Part shown: piece after piece, positions 6,191-14,503 of the stretch
Layout: every line of letters starts with the position of its first letter
Position numbering within the stretch: the stretch's first letter is position 1
Assembly: GCA_964652975.1 (NCBI GenBank)
Contig: CAZZCN010000050.1
Span: forward strand, 1-23,848
Source of the DNA: CAZZCN01 sp964652975
Lineage (GTDB): Bacteria; Bacillota; Clostridia; Saccharofermentanales; UBA5734
Direction of reading: 5' to 3'
Length of the DNA: 23,848 bases
Translations under genes and position numbers: made by a program
The notes under the pieces: model-generated
What the model was told of the DNA's origin: nothing
What the model saw: only the letters and a program-made list of their open reading frames with translations
Database searches by the model: none

Positions 6191-6976
6191 ATGAAAGAAA
6201 TATCAGGCAAAGAAAACACCCGCATCAAGGAAATCCTCAAAATAAAAAAGAACACCTCCAAGAATTTTGGAGCGTTTGTATTTATTGAGGGTCTAAGAAG
6301 CTGCGAGGATGCATTTAAGTCCGGAGTTGCTATTGAGACCTTGATTTTATCTGAAAATTTCGTTAAATCTGCCGGGTACGAATTAATTGAGTCCGCCAAT
6401 GAGATTTTAACCGTCAAGGATTATGTTTTTTCTAAAATATCATCATCAAAAACCCCTCAAGGAATTGCCGCAATCGTAAAATCACCTGTTATTCAGTACA
6501 GCGACGAAATGCATTTCGGTTCTGAAGACAGATACTTGATTTGCGAATCCATACAGGATCCGGGGAATTTTGGAAGTATTATAAGAAGTGCCGACGCTTT
6601 CGGGTTCAAGGGTGTTATTTTTACAGATGACAATGTTGATCCATTAAACGAGAAGGTCATAAGAGCTGCGATGGGTTCTGTTTTTCATATAAGACTCATG
6701 TGTACAACGGATTTATTTAACACTATAGTTTCATTGAAGCAGAACGGATTTATTGTGTATGCAACCGATCTTGCTGGTCAGGATGTGGCATACGGTCATG
6801 TATTCGAAAAGAAATGTGCGATAGTGCTGGGAAATGAAGGAAACGGTGTATCAGCAAACGTTGCCGGTGTTTGCGATAAAAGGATAAGAATACCCATGAA
6901 GGGACAAGCGGAGTCATTGAACGTATCTAATGCAGCTGCTATTATTTGTTATCTGGCAAGTCAAAATGTGATATAA
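6191..6976 (+). CDS. TrmH/SpoU-family RNA 2'-O-ribose methyltransferase
   Basis: SAM-dependent SPOUT-class enzyme of 261 aa, acting on rRNA or tRNA in the cytoplasm. Residues about 4-95 form the substrate-binding N-terminal domain. SPOUT motif 1 is DPGNFGSIIR (123-132; N127 and R132 key), motif 2 is LGNEGNG (213-219), and motif 3 is IPM plus AESLNVSNA (234-248), which forms the knot and SAM site. The exact target nucleotide cannot be assigned. The gene commonly follows infC-rpmI-rplT in Clostridia. ATG 6191 has only a weak ribosome site (AAGGCG at about 6173-6178). An extended -10 element lies at its 3' end and may drive the potassium genes. Confidence 0.92.
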   Translation: MKEISGKENTRIKEILKIKKNTSKNFGAFVFIEGLRSCEDAFKSGVAIETLILSENFVKSAGYELIESANEILTVKDYVFSKISSSKTPQGIAAIVKSPVIQYSDEMHFGSEDRYLICESIQDPGNFGSIIRSADAFGFKGVIFTDDNVDPLNEKVIRAAMGSVFHIRLMCTTDLFNTIVSLKQNGFIVYATDLAGQDVAYGHVFEKKCAIVLGNEGNGVSANVAGVCDKRIRIPMKGQAESLNVSNAAAIICYLASQNVI

Positions 6977-6977
6977 T
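6969..6977 (+). promoter_or_regulatory. Extended -10 element upstream of the trkA-type genes
   Basis: TGA-TATAAT (6969-6977) overlaps the stop codon of the methyltransferase gene. The only -35-like hexamer is TTGTTA (6946-6951) at 20 nt, too far, so the promoter would rely on the extended -10. A transcript would carry the tandem repeat at 6981-7033 in its leader. Confidence 0.45.
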
Positions 6978-6980
6978 ATC

Positions 6981-7033
6981 GATACAAAACAAAGATACAG
7001 AACAAAAAGATACAGAACAAAAAGATACAGACA
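6981..7033 (+). repeat. 15-bp tandem repeat in the leader of the trkA-type operon
   Basis: Two exact units of GATACAGAACAAAAA (6994-7008 and 7009-7023) are flanked by a degenerate unit (GATACAAAACAAA, 6981-6993) and a partial unit (GATACAGACA, 7024-7033). The array sits between the methyltransferase gene and the first TrkA-type gene, in a probable 5' untranslated region. There are no spacers, so it is not a CRISPR. Confidence 0.85.
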
Positions 7034-7115
7034 AATTAATATTTTTACAAGCAATATTATTTGAAAAGTATTATCTATTTGAAAGGATTTATGGGAAGAT
7101 TTCCCAGGTGGTAAA

Positions 7116-7724
7116 ATGCATGTTATTGTAATAGGTTGTGGTAAAGTTGGATCATCACTGGCAAGAGAGCTAGTCGAAAAAGGACATGGTGTCGTTATTA
7201 TCGATAGTGATAAACAACACCTGGAAAATGCCAATGATATAGATTGCATTAAAATTAATGGAATTCCGATTGACAAGGATGTTCTTAAAGGTGCCGGAAT
7301 CGAAGAGGCTGATGCGGTTTGTGCTGTTACACAGGACGATAACACCAATATTATGACAGCGCAGGTAGCAAAGGAGATATTCAAGGTTAAGAAGGTTATC
7401 ACGCGAATTTTCAATCCACAAAGTACGGAATTATTCGAAGAATTCGGTCTTTCGACAGTATGCTCCACTTCTCTGACTGTTAACGCGATTTACAGGTCTT
7501 TACAGAGTGAAATCGATGGAGATGCACATTTTATTTTTGGTGAAGAAATTATCTATTCGAAGAAGGAAATTGAGCACAAGTACGCAGGAATGGATATAGT
7601 GGAGTATAGTAAGATTCAAGAAAGGCATGTCTCCTGCCTGATCAGAAAAGGCAAGATGATTCTATCCATGCCGGGTATGAAAATAGAGAAAGGTGATATT
7701 GCAGTCATTATGTCGATGCAATAG
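7116..7724 (+). CDS. TrkA/KtrA-like potassium uptake regulatory subunit (first RCK protein)
   Basis: Cytoplasmic gating subunit of a Trk/Ktr potassium system, 202 aa. Residues 1-120 are an RCK_N Rossmann domain with an intact GxGxxG (G7-C-G9-K-V-G12) and D30 at the end of strand 2, for NAD(H) or adenine nucleotide binding. Residues about 135-202 are an RCK_C domain. ATG 7116 follows AGGTGG (7106-7111). A second RCK gene follows after 19 nt, and the membrane channel gene lies convergently at 8454-9866, so the locus is a complete system with two regulatory proteins. Confidence 0.92.
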   Translation: MHVIVIGCGKVGSSLARELVEKGHGVVIIDSDKQHLENANDIDCIKINGIPIDKDVLKGAGIEEADAVCAVTQDDNTNIMTAQVAKEIFKVKKVITRIFNPQSTELFEEFGLSTVCSTSLTVNAIYRSLQSEIDGDAHFIFGEEIIYSKKEIEHKYAGMDIVEYSKIQERHVSCLIRKGKMILSMPGMKIEKGDIAVIMSMQ

Positions 7725-7743
7725 GAAAGATGAGGGAAGTATA

Positions 7744-8403
7744 ATGCACATAGTAATTGTAGGCGGGGACAAGGTTGCTTATTATCTGGTCAAGATCCTG
7801 CAGTCATCCAGAAACAGTATAACTATTATTGAGAAACGCAAGGATGTCTGCGAGAAGATAGCTACCGATTTCGAGGTTGAGGTATTTAATGGCGACGGTA
7901 CCAATATCAACATGCTCGAAGAGTCAGGATGCATGAATGCTGATTTTTTTGTAGCAGTCACAGGCAAAGACGAGAACAATCTTATCGCGTGCGAGATAGC
8001 CAAGAAGAAATTCAATGTGAAGAAGACTGTTGCAAAGGTAAACAACCCCAAAAACATAGATATGTTCTATATGCTTGGAATCGACAAACCGGTTTCCAGT
8101 ACGCAGATTCTTGCAGATATCATAGAGCAGGAGATCGAACATGAAGGCATGCGTGTATCCTACAACATTGACTATACAACCAAATCAATCATCGAGTTCA
8201 AGTTATCACCTAAATCCGGTGCGGTTAACAAGACACTGAGGGAGTTTAATTTTCCGGGTGACAGCAAAGTTGTGCTTATAACTCGTGACAAGACAAACAT
8301 AATAATGCCACAGGGTGATACATTCATGAAGGCAGATGACAAGATATTGATGGTATGCGATGAAAGTGATTATAATATAATATGGCGTGCAATGGTAAAA
8401 TAA
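7744..8403 (+). CDS. TrkA/KtrA-like potassium uptake regulatory subunit (second RCK protein, altered nucleotide motif)
   Basis: Protein of 219 aa with the same RCK_N plus RCK_C layout as its neighbour. The nucleotide-binding loop reads G7-G-D9-K-V-A12 instead of GxGxxG, while E30 takes the acidic strand-2 position. It may bind nucleotide differently or have a structural role beside the intact first subunit. ATG 7744 follows GAGGGA (7732-7737). An in-frame start at 7693, inside the upstream gene, lacks a ribosome site and adds no conserved residues. It lies 19 nt after the first subunit gene and is probably cotranscribed. Confidence 0.9.
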   Translation: MHIVIVGGDKVAYYLVKILQSSRNSITIIEKRKDVCEKIATDFEVEVFNGDGTNINMLEESGCMNADFFVAVTGKDENNLIACEIAKKKFNVKKTVAKVNNPKNIDMFYMLGIDKPVSSTQILADIIEQEIEHEGMRVSYNIDYTTKSIIEFKLSPKSGAVNKTLREFNFPGDSKVVLITRDKTNIIMPQGDTFMKADDKILMVCDESDYNIIWRAMVK

Positions 8404-8453
8404 TAGCATAACATAGAAAACGCACCAGTTTAATAATACGGCTGGATTAAAAT

Positions 8454-9866
8454 CTATCCTACAAGCACTTTGGCTTCAGGGTAGATTTTTTCGTTGGCGG
8501 AAAGTTTCCTGCCTGCAAAAGCAAGCGCCAGCGACGCAGGACCGACCCTTCCAATGTACATTGTTATAATAAGAACGATATGACTGTTTGGATGAAGAAC
8601 AGGGGTGTTGGCTGAAGAGAGCCCTACCGTGCCAAATGCCGAGACTGATTCAAACAGCAAATCCAAGGTGCTGAACAAATGATCCTTCAGACCAGATCTC
8701 TCAAAAACAGACAGTAGCATTGTATCGGTTATAACCAGCAAAGCAGCCAGTAACGCAATAGAAATTGACCTGGTTGCAACACTTTTGGGAATTCTGCGCT
8801 TAAGCATTATTGTATCAGAATCACCTCGAAGCTCGGATAGGATAAAGAAAAACAGCATGCTGAAAGTGGTCACCTTGATACCGCCTCCGGTAGACCCTGA
8901 CGAGGCTCCGATAAACATCAGAATACTGGAGAAAATCTTGGAACTGTCAGTCAGATTCGACTGGGAAATAGAGTTAAAACCAGCAGTTCTGGTGGTAACT
9001 GATTGAAAAAAAGCTGAATCAATCTTCTGGAAAAAATTCAGATTACCGAGTGAGTCAACAGTCATGTTGTTCCATTCTGCAATCAAAAAGAAAACCGTTC
9101 CACTTACAATTAGGATAGTTGTCATCTTCAAAACCAGCTTGGAATGAAAATTAAGACCCTTTTGCTTATTGAAATTAAGCATGTCGGACCAGACTATGAA
9201 CCCTAAGCCTCCGCATATGATTAATAAAGCAGTTGTATATAGGACTATCGGATCGTCCACCCACTTAGTCAAACTGGTATAAGGTCCCGTATAATCACCC
9301 ATCAGGTCGAACCCTGCATTACAAAATGCTGAAACACCCTGAAAAAAGCCTCTGAAAATACCACCGGCAACACCAAAGTGAGGGATGAATCTCGCACTTA
9401 AAATTACAGATCCGATCAATTCAATGGTGAAGGTGACACCGATAATTTTGACAACCAGGCTCTTAACCTCAGGCAACGAAAAACTCGCCGAACATTCCTG
9501 TGCAAGTGTCATTGTACGAAGTGCCATTCTGCGCTTTAAAATCGTGAAAAAGAAAGTGGTTATCGTAACAAGCCCAAGTCCTCCGACTTGTATCAGCGCT
9601 ATTATAACGAACTTGCCGAACAATGACCAGTAGGTAGCTGTATCGACGACCACAAGGCCTGTGACACAGGTAGCGGAAGTCGCTGTAAAAGCAGCTTTCA
9701 GTAGGCCTGCAGATTCTCCGCTCAATGTTGCAGCCGGCAAGGTAAGTAAAGCACTTCCCACGCCTATAACAAAAAGGAAACTGATACATATCATCCTTGC
9801 AGGCTTATTCTGAGCCCAGCAAAAAGCTTTGAATATTAAATTTTGAAATTTATGTGCTCTAACCAT
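8454..9866 (-). CDS. Trk/Ktr-type potassium uptake channel subunit (TrkH/KtrB-like)
   Basis: Integral membrane K+ translocating subunit of 470 aa with about 8 membrane segments and four selectivity-filter loops. The conserved filter glycines are in TCVTGL (66-71), CNAGFD (182-187), RTAGFN (293-298) and GTVGLS (412-417). Length fits KtrB-like proteins. SGSTGGGIKV (about 323-332) is the conserved loop of the third repeat. It is convergent to the two RCK genes, which would gate it. The ATG at 9866 has no ribosome site, and a promoter-like TTGCAC/TATTAT ends only 8 nt before it, so the message may be leaderless. Confidence 0.95.
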   Translation of the reverse strand: MVRAHKFQNLIFKAFCWAQNKPARMICISFLFVIGVGSALLTLPAATLSGESAGLLKAAFTATSATCVTGLVVVDTATYWSLFGKFVIIALIQVGGLGLVTITTFFFTILKRRMALRTMTLAQECSASFSLPEVKSLVVKIIGVTFTIELIGSVILSARFIPHFGVAGGIFRGFFQGVSAFCNAGFDLMGDYTGPYTSLTKWVDDPIVLYTTALLIICGGLGFIVWSDMLNFNKQKGLNFHSKLVLKMTTILIVSGTVFFLIAEWNNMTVDSLGNLNFFQKIDSAFFQSVTTRTAGFNSISQSNLTDSSKIFSSILMFIGASSGSTGGGIKVTTFSMLFFFILSELRGDSDTIMLKRRIPKSVATRSISIALLAALLVITDTMLLSVFERSGLKDHLFSTLDLLFESVSAFGTVGLSSANTPVLHPNSHIVLIITMYIGRVGPASLALAFAGRKLSANEKIYPEAKVLVG

Positions 9867-9874
9867 ATTTACAT

Positions 9875-9902
9875 ATAATACTACTTAATTTTAAAAGTGC
9901 AA
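9875..9902 (-). promoter_or_regulatory. Candidate promoter of the potassium channel gene
   Basis: On the minus strand, TTGCAC (9902-9897), a 16-nt spacer and TATTAT (9880-9875). Only 8 nt separate the -10 from the ATG at 9866, so transcription would start about 1-3 nt before the start codon. Confidence 0.5.
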
Positions 9903-10026
9903 TAGGAAACTTTCAAAAAAGTGTATAGGGACGCCGAATTAGTGAAAATGTAAGAAATCCATGGTTTCACAGGCAGGGATTTATGATAGAAGGAATATAT
10001 ATAATATTGATAAATGATATAACAGG

Positions 10027-11871
10027 CTACTTTTTGATTGACAAGGAAAAAGTAAACGTCGATCCCTTACCTAACGTGCTGGTGACGAAAATCTCCTCGT
10101 TCATCGCATTTAAAATCTCTTTTGCTATAGAAAGTCCAAGACCTGTTCCTTCGGTGCCATATCTTGCTTTGTTGGTCTTATAGAAACGGTCAAAGACATT
10201 CTTCACCTTGTCCGGGTCGATACCAACACCAGTGTCCTTAACGGATACAAAAACCTTTTCGGTTTTTTTTCTTTTGTCATATGCGACATCCAGAAATATA
10301 TCCTTGCCAGAAGGTGTGAACTTGAGCGCATTGTCTATAAGTATGATAAGAATCTGCTCGATTCTGTCAGAATTACCTACAAGCATTGGCAATGTCTTGA
10401 AATTATCGGATGCCGCAAGAGTTACTCCCTTTTCGACAGCTGCTTTGCTGTATTTGTCAACCACATCCTCTATAACTTCATGTAGAGAAAAGGTCTTGGT
10501 CTCTATGGATGTCTTTTTGGATTGAAGACGAGACAGTTCAAGCATATCATCAATAAGCCTTGAAAGGCGCATTGTCTCTCTGAGTATTATATCGTAGTAT
10601 TTCTTCTTGGTATCGTCGGACTTGACCAAACCGTCAGCCAGAGGCTCTATCAGACCACGCATTGCAGTAAGCGGTGTTCTGAATTCATGGGAGACGTTCG
10701 CCACGTAATCTTTGCGCGTCTGTTCTAAAATTTCGCTTTCAGTTATGTCCTGGAACAGTCCAACAGCTCCTATTGTATTCCCGAAATCATCCTCGGTAGG
10801 TGTAATGGCGATTCTAATTATCCTCTCATTACTGTGTATTTCGCGATTGACAGGAATAGATGTGAGTATTACATTTCTAAAATCATCCCATACTGCATCG
10901 TCGGCAATAAGCTGACTTCTGATGAACTGTGGGTTGTCAGGTCGAAGTACGAGAGCATTCTCGTTTACTTGCGGGATGCATTCAAACGAAGAACCTGAAT
11001 TGATTGAGTTGATAAGTTTAAAAAGAGCCGGATTGACATGCGTTACATTGCACTGTATGTCCACAGCGATTATACCCTCGGCCAGCCCGTTCAATATCCT
11101 TATTATCCTGTTCTTCTCCATAACCAGGTCAGACACAGTCTTCTCAAGGCGGTCTGCGAGCAAATTAAAGGATTTGGCAAGATCTCCGAATTCATCTTCT
11201 GTTATAGTTGTAGCCCTGACGGAGAAATCACCGTTTGCCATTGCCAGGGCTACCTTGCGGGTCTCCTTTAGTGGTTTTAGTATTCTTTTCGTTGCATAAA
11301 TCGTAGGAATAATCATTACGATCAGGCAGATAAGGGTGGATATGAAAAGGGCGCCGTTAAGACTGTCGATTCCTGCATTTATCTCATAAAGCGGCTTGGC
11401 CAGAAAAACAGCACCCACAACCCCGGTACTGTCAGTAACAGGAACACCTACTATCATCATTCCCAACTCATTATTAGGAAGGTTGCCTGTGAATTCGACA
11501 TTCTTGCCTGAAAGCACCTCGGATGTCTTGCTTGATATTCCCTTTATAAAGCTTTTATCAGGGTCTACCGACTCAGGTATGGTGGTCTGTATCATCATGT
11601 TACCCTTTGAATCTAGCACAAAAACCCATGCATCCCACGCTGAAGGACCTGCTGATATAAGCTGTGTAAAATATTGAAGCGGAATCTCGCCATTATTATA
11701 CATAAGGACAAAATTACCTATTGTCTCCGCCTTGGGCTTTAGCTCGCGCGACTTCATATCTGAGTAAATGTCACGTGACAGGAGTATATAAATGGAGGAG
11801 GTGAGCAAGACAAAAAGAACCACTGTAATAATGATTAAAGACAGAATCCTTTTAAGAAATACACTCTTCAC
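10027..11871 (-). CDS. PhoR-like sensor histidine kinase
   Basis: Membrane sensor kinase of 614 aa. TM1 is about 9-31, an extracytoplasmic domain about 32-173, TM2 about 174-194, HAMP about 191-245 and PAS about 250-380. HisKA carries the phospho-acceptor H395 in ANVSHEFRTP. The HATPase domain has an N box around N514, G1 DTGVGI (546-551) and G2 GTEGTGLGLSI (572-582). This is the PhoR/WalK-type layout. It lies 15 nt after the response regulator gene and is cotranscribed with it. The signal is unknown; phosphate or cell-envelope stress are family possibilities. ATG 11871. Confidence 0.95.
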   Translation of the reverse strand: MKSVFLKRILSLIIITVVLFVLLTSSIYILLSRDIYSDMKSRELKPKAETIGNFVLMYNNGEIPLQYFTQLISAGPSAWDAWVFVLDSKGNMMIQTTIPESVDPDKSFIKGISSKTSEVLSGKNVEFTGNLPNNELGMMIVGVPVTDSTGVVGAVFLAKPLYEINAGIDSLNGALFISTLICLIVMIIPTIYATKRILKPLKETRKVALAMANGDFSVRATTITEDEFGDLAKSFNLLADRLEKTVSDLVMEKNRIIRILNGLAEGIIAVDIQCNVTHVNPALFKLINSINSGSSFECIPQVNENALVLRPDNPQFIRSQLIADDAVWDDFRNVILTSIPVNREIHSNERIIRIAITPTEDDFGNTIGAVGLFQDITESEILEQTRKDYVANVSHEFRTPLTAMRGLIEPLADGLVKSDDTKKKYYDIILRETMRLSRLIDDMLELSRLQSKKTSIETKTFSLHEVIEDVVDKYSKAAVEKGVTLAASDNFKTLPMLVGNSDRIEQILIILIDNALKFTPSGKDIFLDVAYDKRKKTEKVFVSVKDTGVGIDPDKVKNVFDRFYKTNKARYGTEGTGLGLSIAKEILNAMNEEIFVTSTLGKGSTFTFSLSIKK

Positions 11872-11886
11872 TATATTCGCACCATT

Positions 11887-12576
11887 CTACCTTGAAACCT
11901 CAAATTTATAACCGACTCCGTACACTGTTATCAAGGCCCAGGAACTATCATCTGAAAAAAGCTTGTGCCTTATTCTCTTGATGTGAGTGTCAACAGTTCT
12001 AGTGTCACCTACGTAATCGTAACCCCAGATCTGAGTCAGAATCTGTTCCCTGTCAAAAACCTGGCCGGGATTTGAAGCGAGGAGGTGAATTATCTCAACT
12101 TCCTTCGGTGTGCATGGTACTGCTTCACCGTTTAATTTAATCTGGTAGTTGTCGAGATTGATCTCCAGTCCTTCGAATCTGAGAACAGAACCTCCGGAAC
12201 TTCTCTCGACAAATCTGCGAAGCACAGCTTTGATTCTGGCTATGACCTCACGGGGGCTGAAAGGCTTGACTATATAGTCGTCTGCACCGAGCTCAAGCCC
12301 TAGTACACGGTCTATCTCTTCGCCTTTTGCCGTCAACATGATTATAGGAGTATGCTTTGTCTTTCTGATCTCACGGCATACTTCGGTTCCGGATTTCTTG
12401 GGCATCATTAGATCAAGAATTATAAGATCCGGTTGGTCTGATTCCACCCTTTTGAGCGCTTCTTCTCCGTCAAATGCCGAGGTATGAGGATATCTTTCGG
12501 AATCCAGATAAATGCTAAGCGACTCATGAACAACCGGGTCGTCATCGCAGATTAGTATGTGCGGTACTTTTGCCAT
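11887..12576 (-). CDS. OmpR/PhoB-family response regulator
   Basis: Transcription factor of 229 aa. The receiver domain (about 5-118) has D11, D12, phospho-acceptor D55 (in ILDLMMP), T82 and K104 (in VKPFSP). The winged-helix domain (about 130-227) has PCTPKEVEIIHLLASNPG and the DTRTVDTHIKRIRHKL recognition region. The ATG at 12576 follows AAGGGAGG on the minus strand (about 12591-12584). It is the first gene of the two-component operon. Confidence 0.96.
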   Translation of the reverse strand: MAKVPHILICDDDPVVHESLSIYLDSERYPHTSAFDGEEALKRVESDQPDLIILDLMMPKKSGTEVCREIRKTKHTPIIMLTAKGEEIDRVLGLELGADDYIVKPFSPREVIARIKAVLRRFVERSSGGSVLRFEGLEINLDNYQIKLNGEAVPCTPKEVEIIHLLASNPGQVFDREQILTQIWGYDYVGDTRTVDTHIKRIRHKLFSDDSSWALITVYGVGYKFEVSR

Positions 12577-12935
12577 AATAAAGCCTCCCTTGAAATAATT
12601 ATATAAATCAGATTATAACAGTTTTTTGACAGTACTGAAAGAAATTGACACAATGTTTCACAAAACTATGCCGATTGTTTACAGTAAGTATTTTATATAA
12701 ACCAATTACGGTTCTATGTAAAAACATCAAAATATTAATTATCGTTCTACTTATTACTCGAAATGAAGTATTTTATGCAAAAAAATACAAAAAAGTATAA
12801 AGAATTGTAATACGCGCAAGTTTCAAGATAGTATCATACAGTAGATTAAAAAATAAGCAGAAGTTGATGTTTAGACAGTTTTGAATTTACAAAAGCACTG
12901 TCAAACAAAGAGACAAATACGAGGGGGAGAACAAG
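12577..12935. other. AT-rich divergent intergenic region
   Basis: A 359-nt spacer between the minus-strand two-component operon and the plus-strand methyltransferase-like gene. It holds the candidate response-regulator promoter (12612-12617 as -10), a bulged inverted repeat GACAGT (12874-12879) / ACTGTC (12897-12902) just before the plus-strand gene, and a strong GAGGGGGAG ribosome site (12921-12929). I see no ORF, riboswitch or clear plus-strand promoter. Confidence 0.7.
12612..12646 (-). promoter_or_regulatory. Candidate promoter of the two-component operon
   Basis: On the minus strand an extended -10 TGTTATAAT (12620-12612) lies 36 nt before the start codon. The -35 region at 17 nt (TTTCAG) is weak, so it may depend on an activator, in keeping with the autoactivation common in PhoB-type systems. 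Confidence 0.45.
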
Positions 12936-14291
12936 ATGAATTCAAAAGAGATGGTATTGGCAGCAATTAAAAATCAAGAGACACCGAGAGCCCCGTGGGT
13001 TCCATTTGTAGGATGCCATGCAGCAAAACTTATCAATACCGATTGTGAGACTTTTTTCAAAAGCGCAGATTTGATTGTTGCCGGAGTAAATGCAGCAAAC
13101 GAAATGTATCGTCCGGACGGTCTGCCGGCGTTGTTCGATTTACAGATAGAAGCCGAAGCTATGGGCTGTGAACTGCAGTGGGCAAAATCCAATCCGCCTT
13201 CAGTTGTATCACATCCGCTTGAAGATGGTATGAAACTAGAGGATCTCAAGATTCCCGGTGAAACAGACGGAAGATTTCCGATAGTACTTGATTCGATGCG
13301 CCGCATTACATCTACAATAGGTAAGGACAAAGCCATTTATGGGCTTATAACCGGTCCTTTCACACTGGCATTACATCTTCTTGGTACAGAAATTTTCTAC
13401 AGCATGATTGATGATCCGGAAGAGACACACAAACTAATGAATTTTTGTACAGATGTTGCAATCAAGACAAGTAAAATGTACATGGATGCCGGATGTGACA
13501 TAATTGCAGCGGTTGATCCTATGACTTCACAGATTTCTCCTGATAATTTCAATGAATTCGTAACGCCTTATGCGACTAAAATATTTGATTACATACGCTC
13601 GGAAGGCAAGCTCAGCAGCCTTTTCGTATGCGGAAATGCAAAGAACAACATAGAAGAAATGTGTAAATGCCACGCTGATTCGCTTTCAATCGACGAGAAT
13701 ATACCCCTTGATTACGTGAGAGACATGTGCCGTAAATATGACATTTCTTTTGGCGGTAATATCAAGCTCACTGTTACAATGCTTTTCGGTACTCCCGCTG
13801 ACAACGTAAACGACGCTATGAACTGCATGTCAATCGGTGGCACCAAAGGATTTATCCTTTCACCTGGATGCGATATGCCCTTTGACGTACCTGTAGAGAA
13901 CTGCATGGCTATAACATCACTTGTACATGGTGAAGTTGCAGAATTCATGGAATCCAGCAATCCTCTCGAGAATGTAGAAGTCACACTTCCTGACTATACA
14001 GATCCTTCAAGAGTTTATGTCGATGTTATCACTCTTGACTCTGAATCATGCGCCCCCTGCCAGTATATGATGGCTGCGGTTAATGCCTCTGCCGGCGAAT
14101 TCAAGAACAAGATTTCAGTTAAAGAACACAAAGTCAAAGAGAAGGAAGCTGTTGCTACAATGATCAAGCTTGGTGTATCAAACATTCCTACAATAGTAAC
14201 AGACGGAGTTATATCATTTGTATCCATCATACCTGATCACGATACATTGAGAACATCATTCGTAGACGCAATGAAGAAGAAAAACCTATAG
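12936..14291 (+). CDS. Uroporphyrinogen-decarboxylase-fold (MtaA/CmuA-like) protein fused to a thioredoxin-like domain
   Basis: Cytoplasmic protein of 451 aa. Residues 1-340 form a URO-D/MtaA-type barrel with the MNSKEMVLAAI start and TGPFTLA (139-145). In corrinoid-linked methyltransferases of this fold, zinc is held by H-x-C and a later C. Here the site reads F230-V-C232 and C312 (in SPGCDMP), so both cysteines stay and the His is Phe. Residues about 358-450 form a thioredoxin-like domain with a C372-AP-C375 active site and a likely cis-Pro418. Methyl transfer between a corrinoid or methyl donor and a thiol is the family guess; the fused redox centre suggests its own disulfide chemistry. 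ATG 12936 follows GAGGGGGAG. Confidence 0.85.
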   Translation: MNSKEMVLAAIKNQETPRAPWVPFVGCHAAKLINTDCETFFKSADLIVAGVNAANEMYRPDGLPALFDLQIEAEAMGCELQWAKSNPPSVVSHPLEDGMKLEDLKIPGETDGRFPIVLDSMRRITSTIGKDKAIYGLITGPFTLALHLLGTEIFYSMIDDPEETHKLMNFCTDVAIKTSKMYMDAGCDIIAAVDPMTSQISPDNFNEFVTPYATKIFDYIRSEGKLSSLFVCGNAKNNIEEMCKCHADSLSIDENIPLDYVRDMCRKYDISFGGNIKLTVTMLFGTPADNVNDAMNCMSIGGTKGFILSPGCDMPFDVPVENCMAITSLVHGEVAEFMESSNPLENVEVTLPDYTDPSRVYVDVITLDSESCAPCQYMMAAVNASAGEFKNKISVKEHKVKEKEAVATMIKLGVSNIPTIVTDGVISFVSIIPDHDTLRTSFVDAMKKKNL

Positions 14292-14383
14292 AAATAGTAA
14301 CTGCATTGTAGAAATATGAACTATTTATTGATTGCAAAATGTAAATTGATAAATATATGTAAAAGCAATTGCTGCTAATTATC

Positions 14384-14402
14384 ATAATGAATAGATCATT
14401 AT
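14384..14402. repeat. AT-rich inverted repeat downstream of the MtaA-like gene
   Basis: ATAATGA (14384-14390) and TCATTAT (14396-14402) with a 5-nt loop in the 209-nt spacer. There is no T run, so it is not a terminator. It could be an operator for the gene at 14504 or chance. Confidence 0.4.
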
Positions 14403-14415
14403 CGTGAATTTACAA

Positions 14416-14459
14416 TTGACAATATAACACTACCAAATGTATAGACGCTTTGATATAAT
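14416..14459 (+). promoter_or_regulatory. Candidate promoters upstream of the MobA/YqeB-like fusion gene
   Basis: Two overlapping options. One is TTGACA (14416-14421), 18 nt, TATAGA (14440-14445). The other is an extended -10 TGA-TATAAT (14451-14459) whose TATAAT lies in the loop of the terminator hairpin at 14443-14481. Confidence 0.5.
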
Positions 14460-14481
14460 GGACATGTCAAAGCGTCTTTTT
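14443..14481 (+). terminator. Strong intrinsic terminator with a promoter element in its loop
   Basis: An 11-bp perfect stem AGACGCTTTGA (14443-14453) / TCAAAGCGTCT (14467-14477), a 13-nt loop, and a T tract to 14481. It would end transcripts from the MtaA-like gene. The loop contains TATAAT (14454-14459). Transcripts started from that -10 would begin near 14466 and lack the 5' arm, so they would escape the terminator. Confidence 0.85.
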
Positions 14482-14503
14482 AAGTATATTCGGAGGTAGA
14501 GTG

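Noticed and set aside
6981..7033. Tandem repeats as a CRISPR array
   Set aside because: Units are 15 bp and directly adjacent, with no spacers.
10922..11299. Plus-strand open frames across the histidine kinase gene
   Set aside because: Antisense shadows of a well-supported kinase gene with no ribosome sites or recognisable domains.
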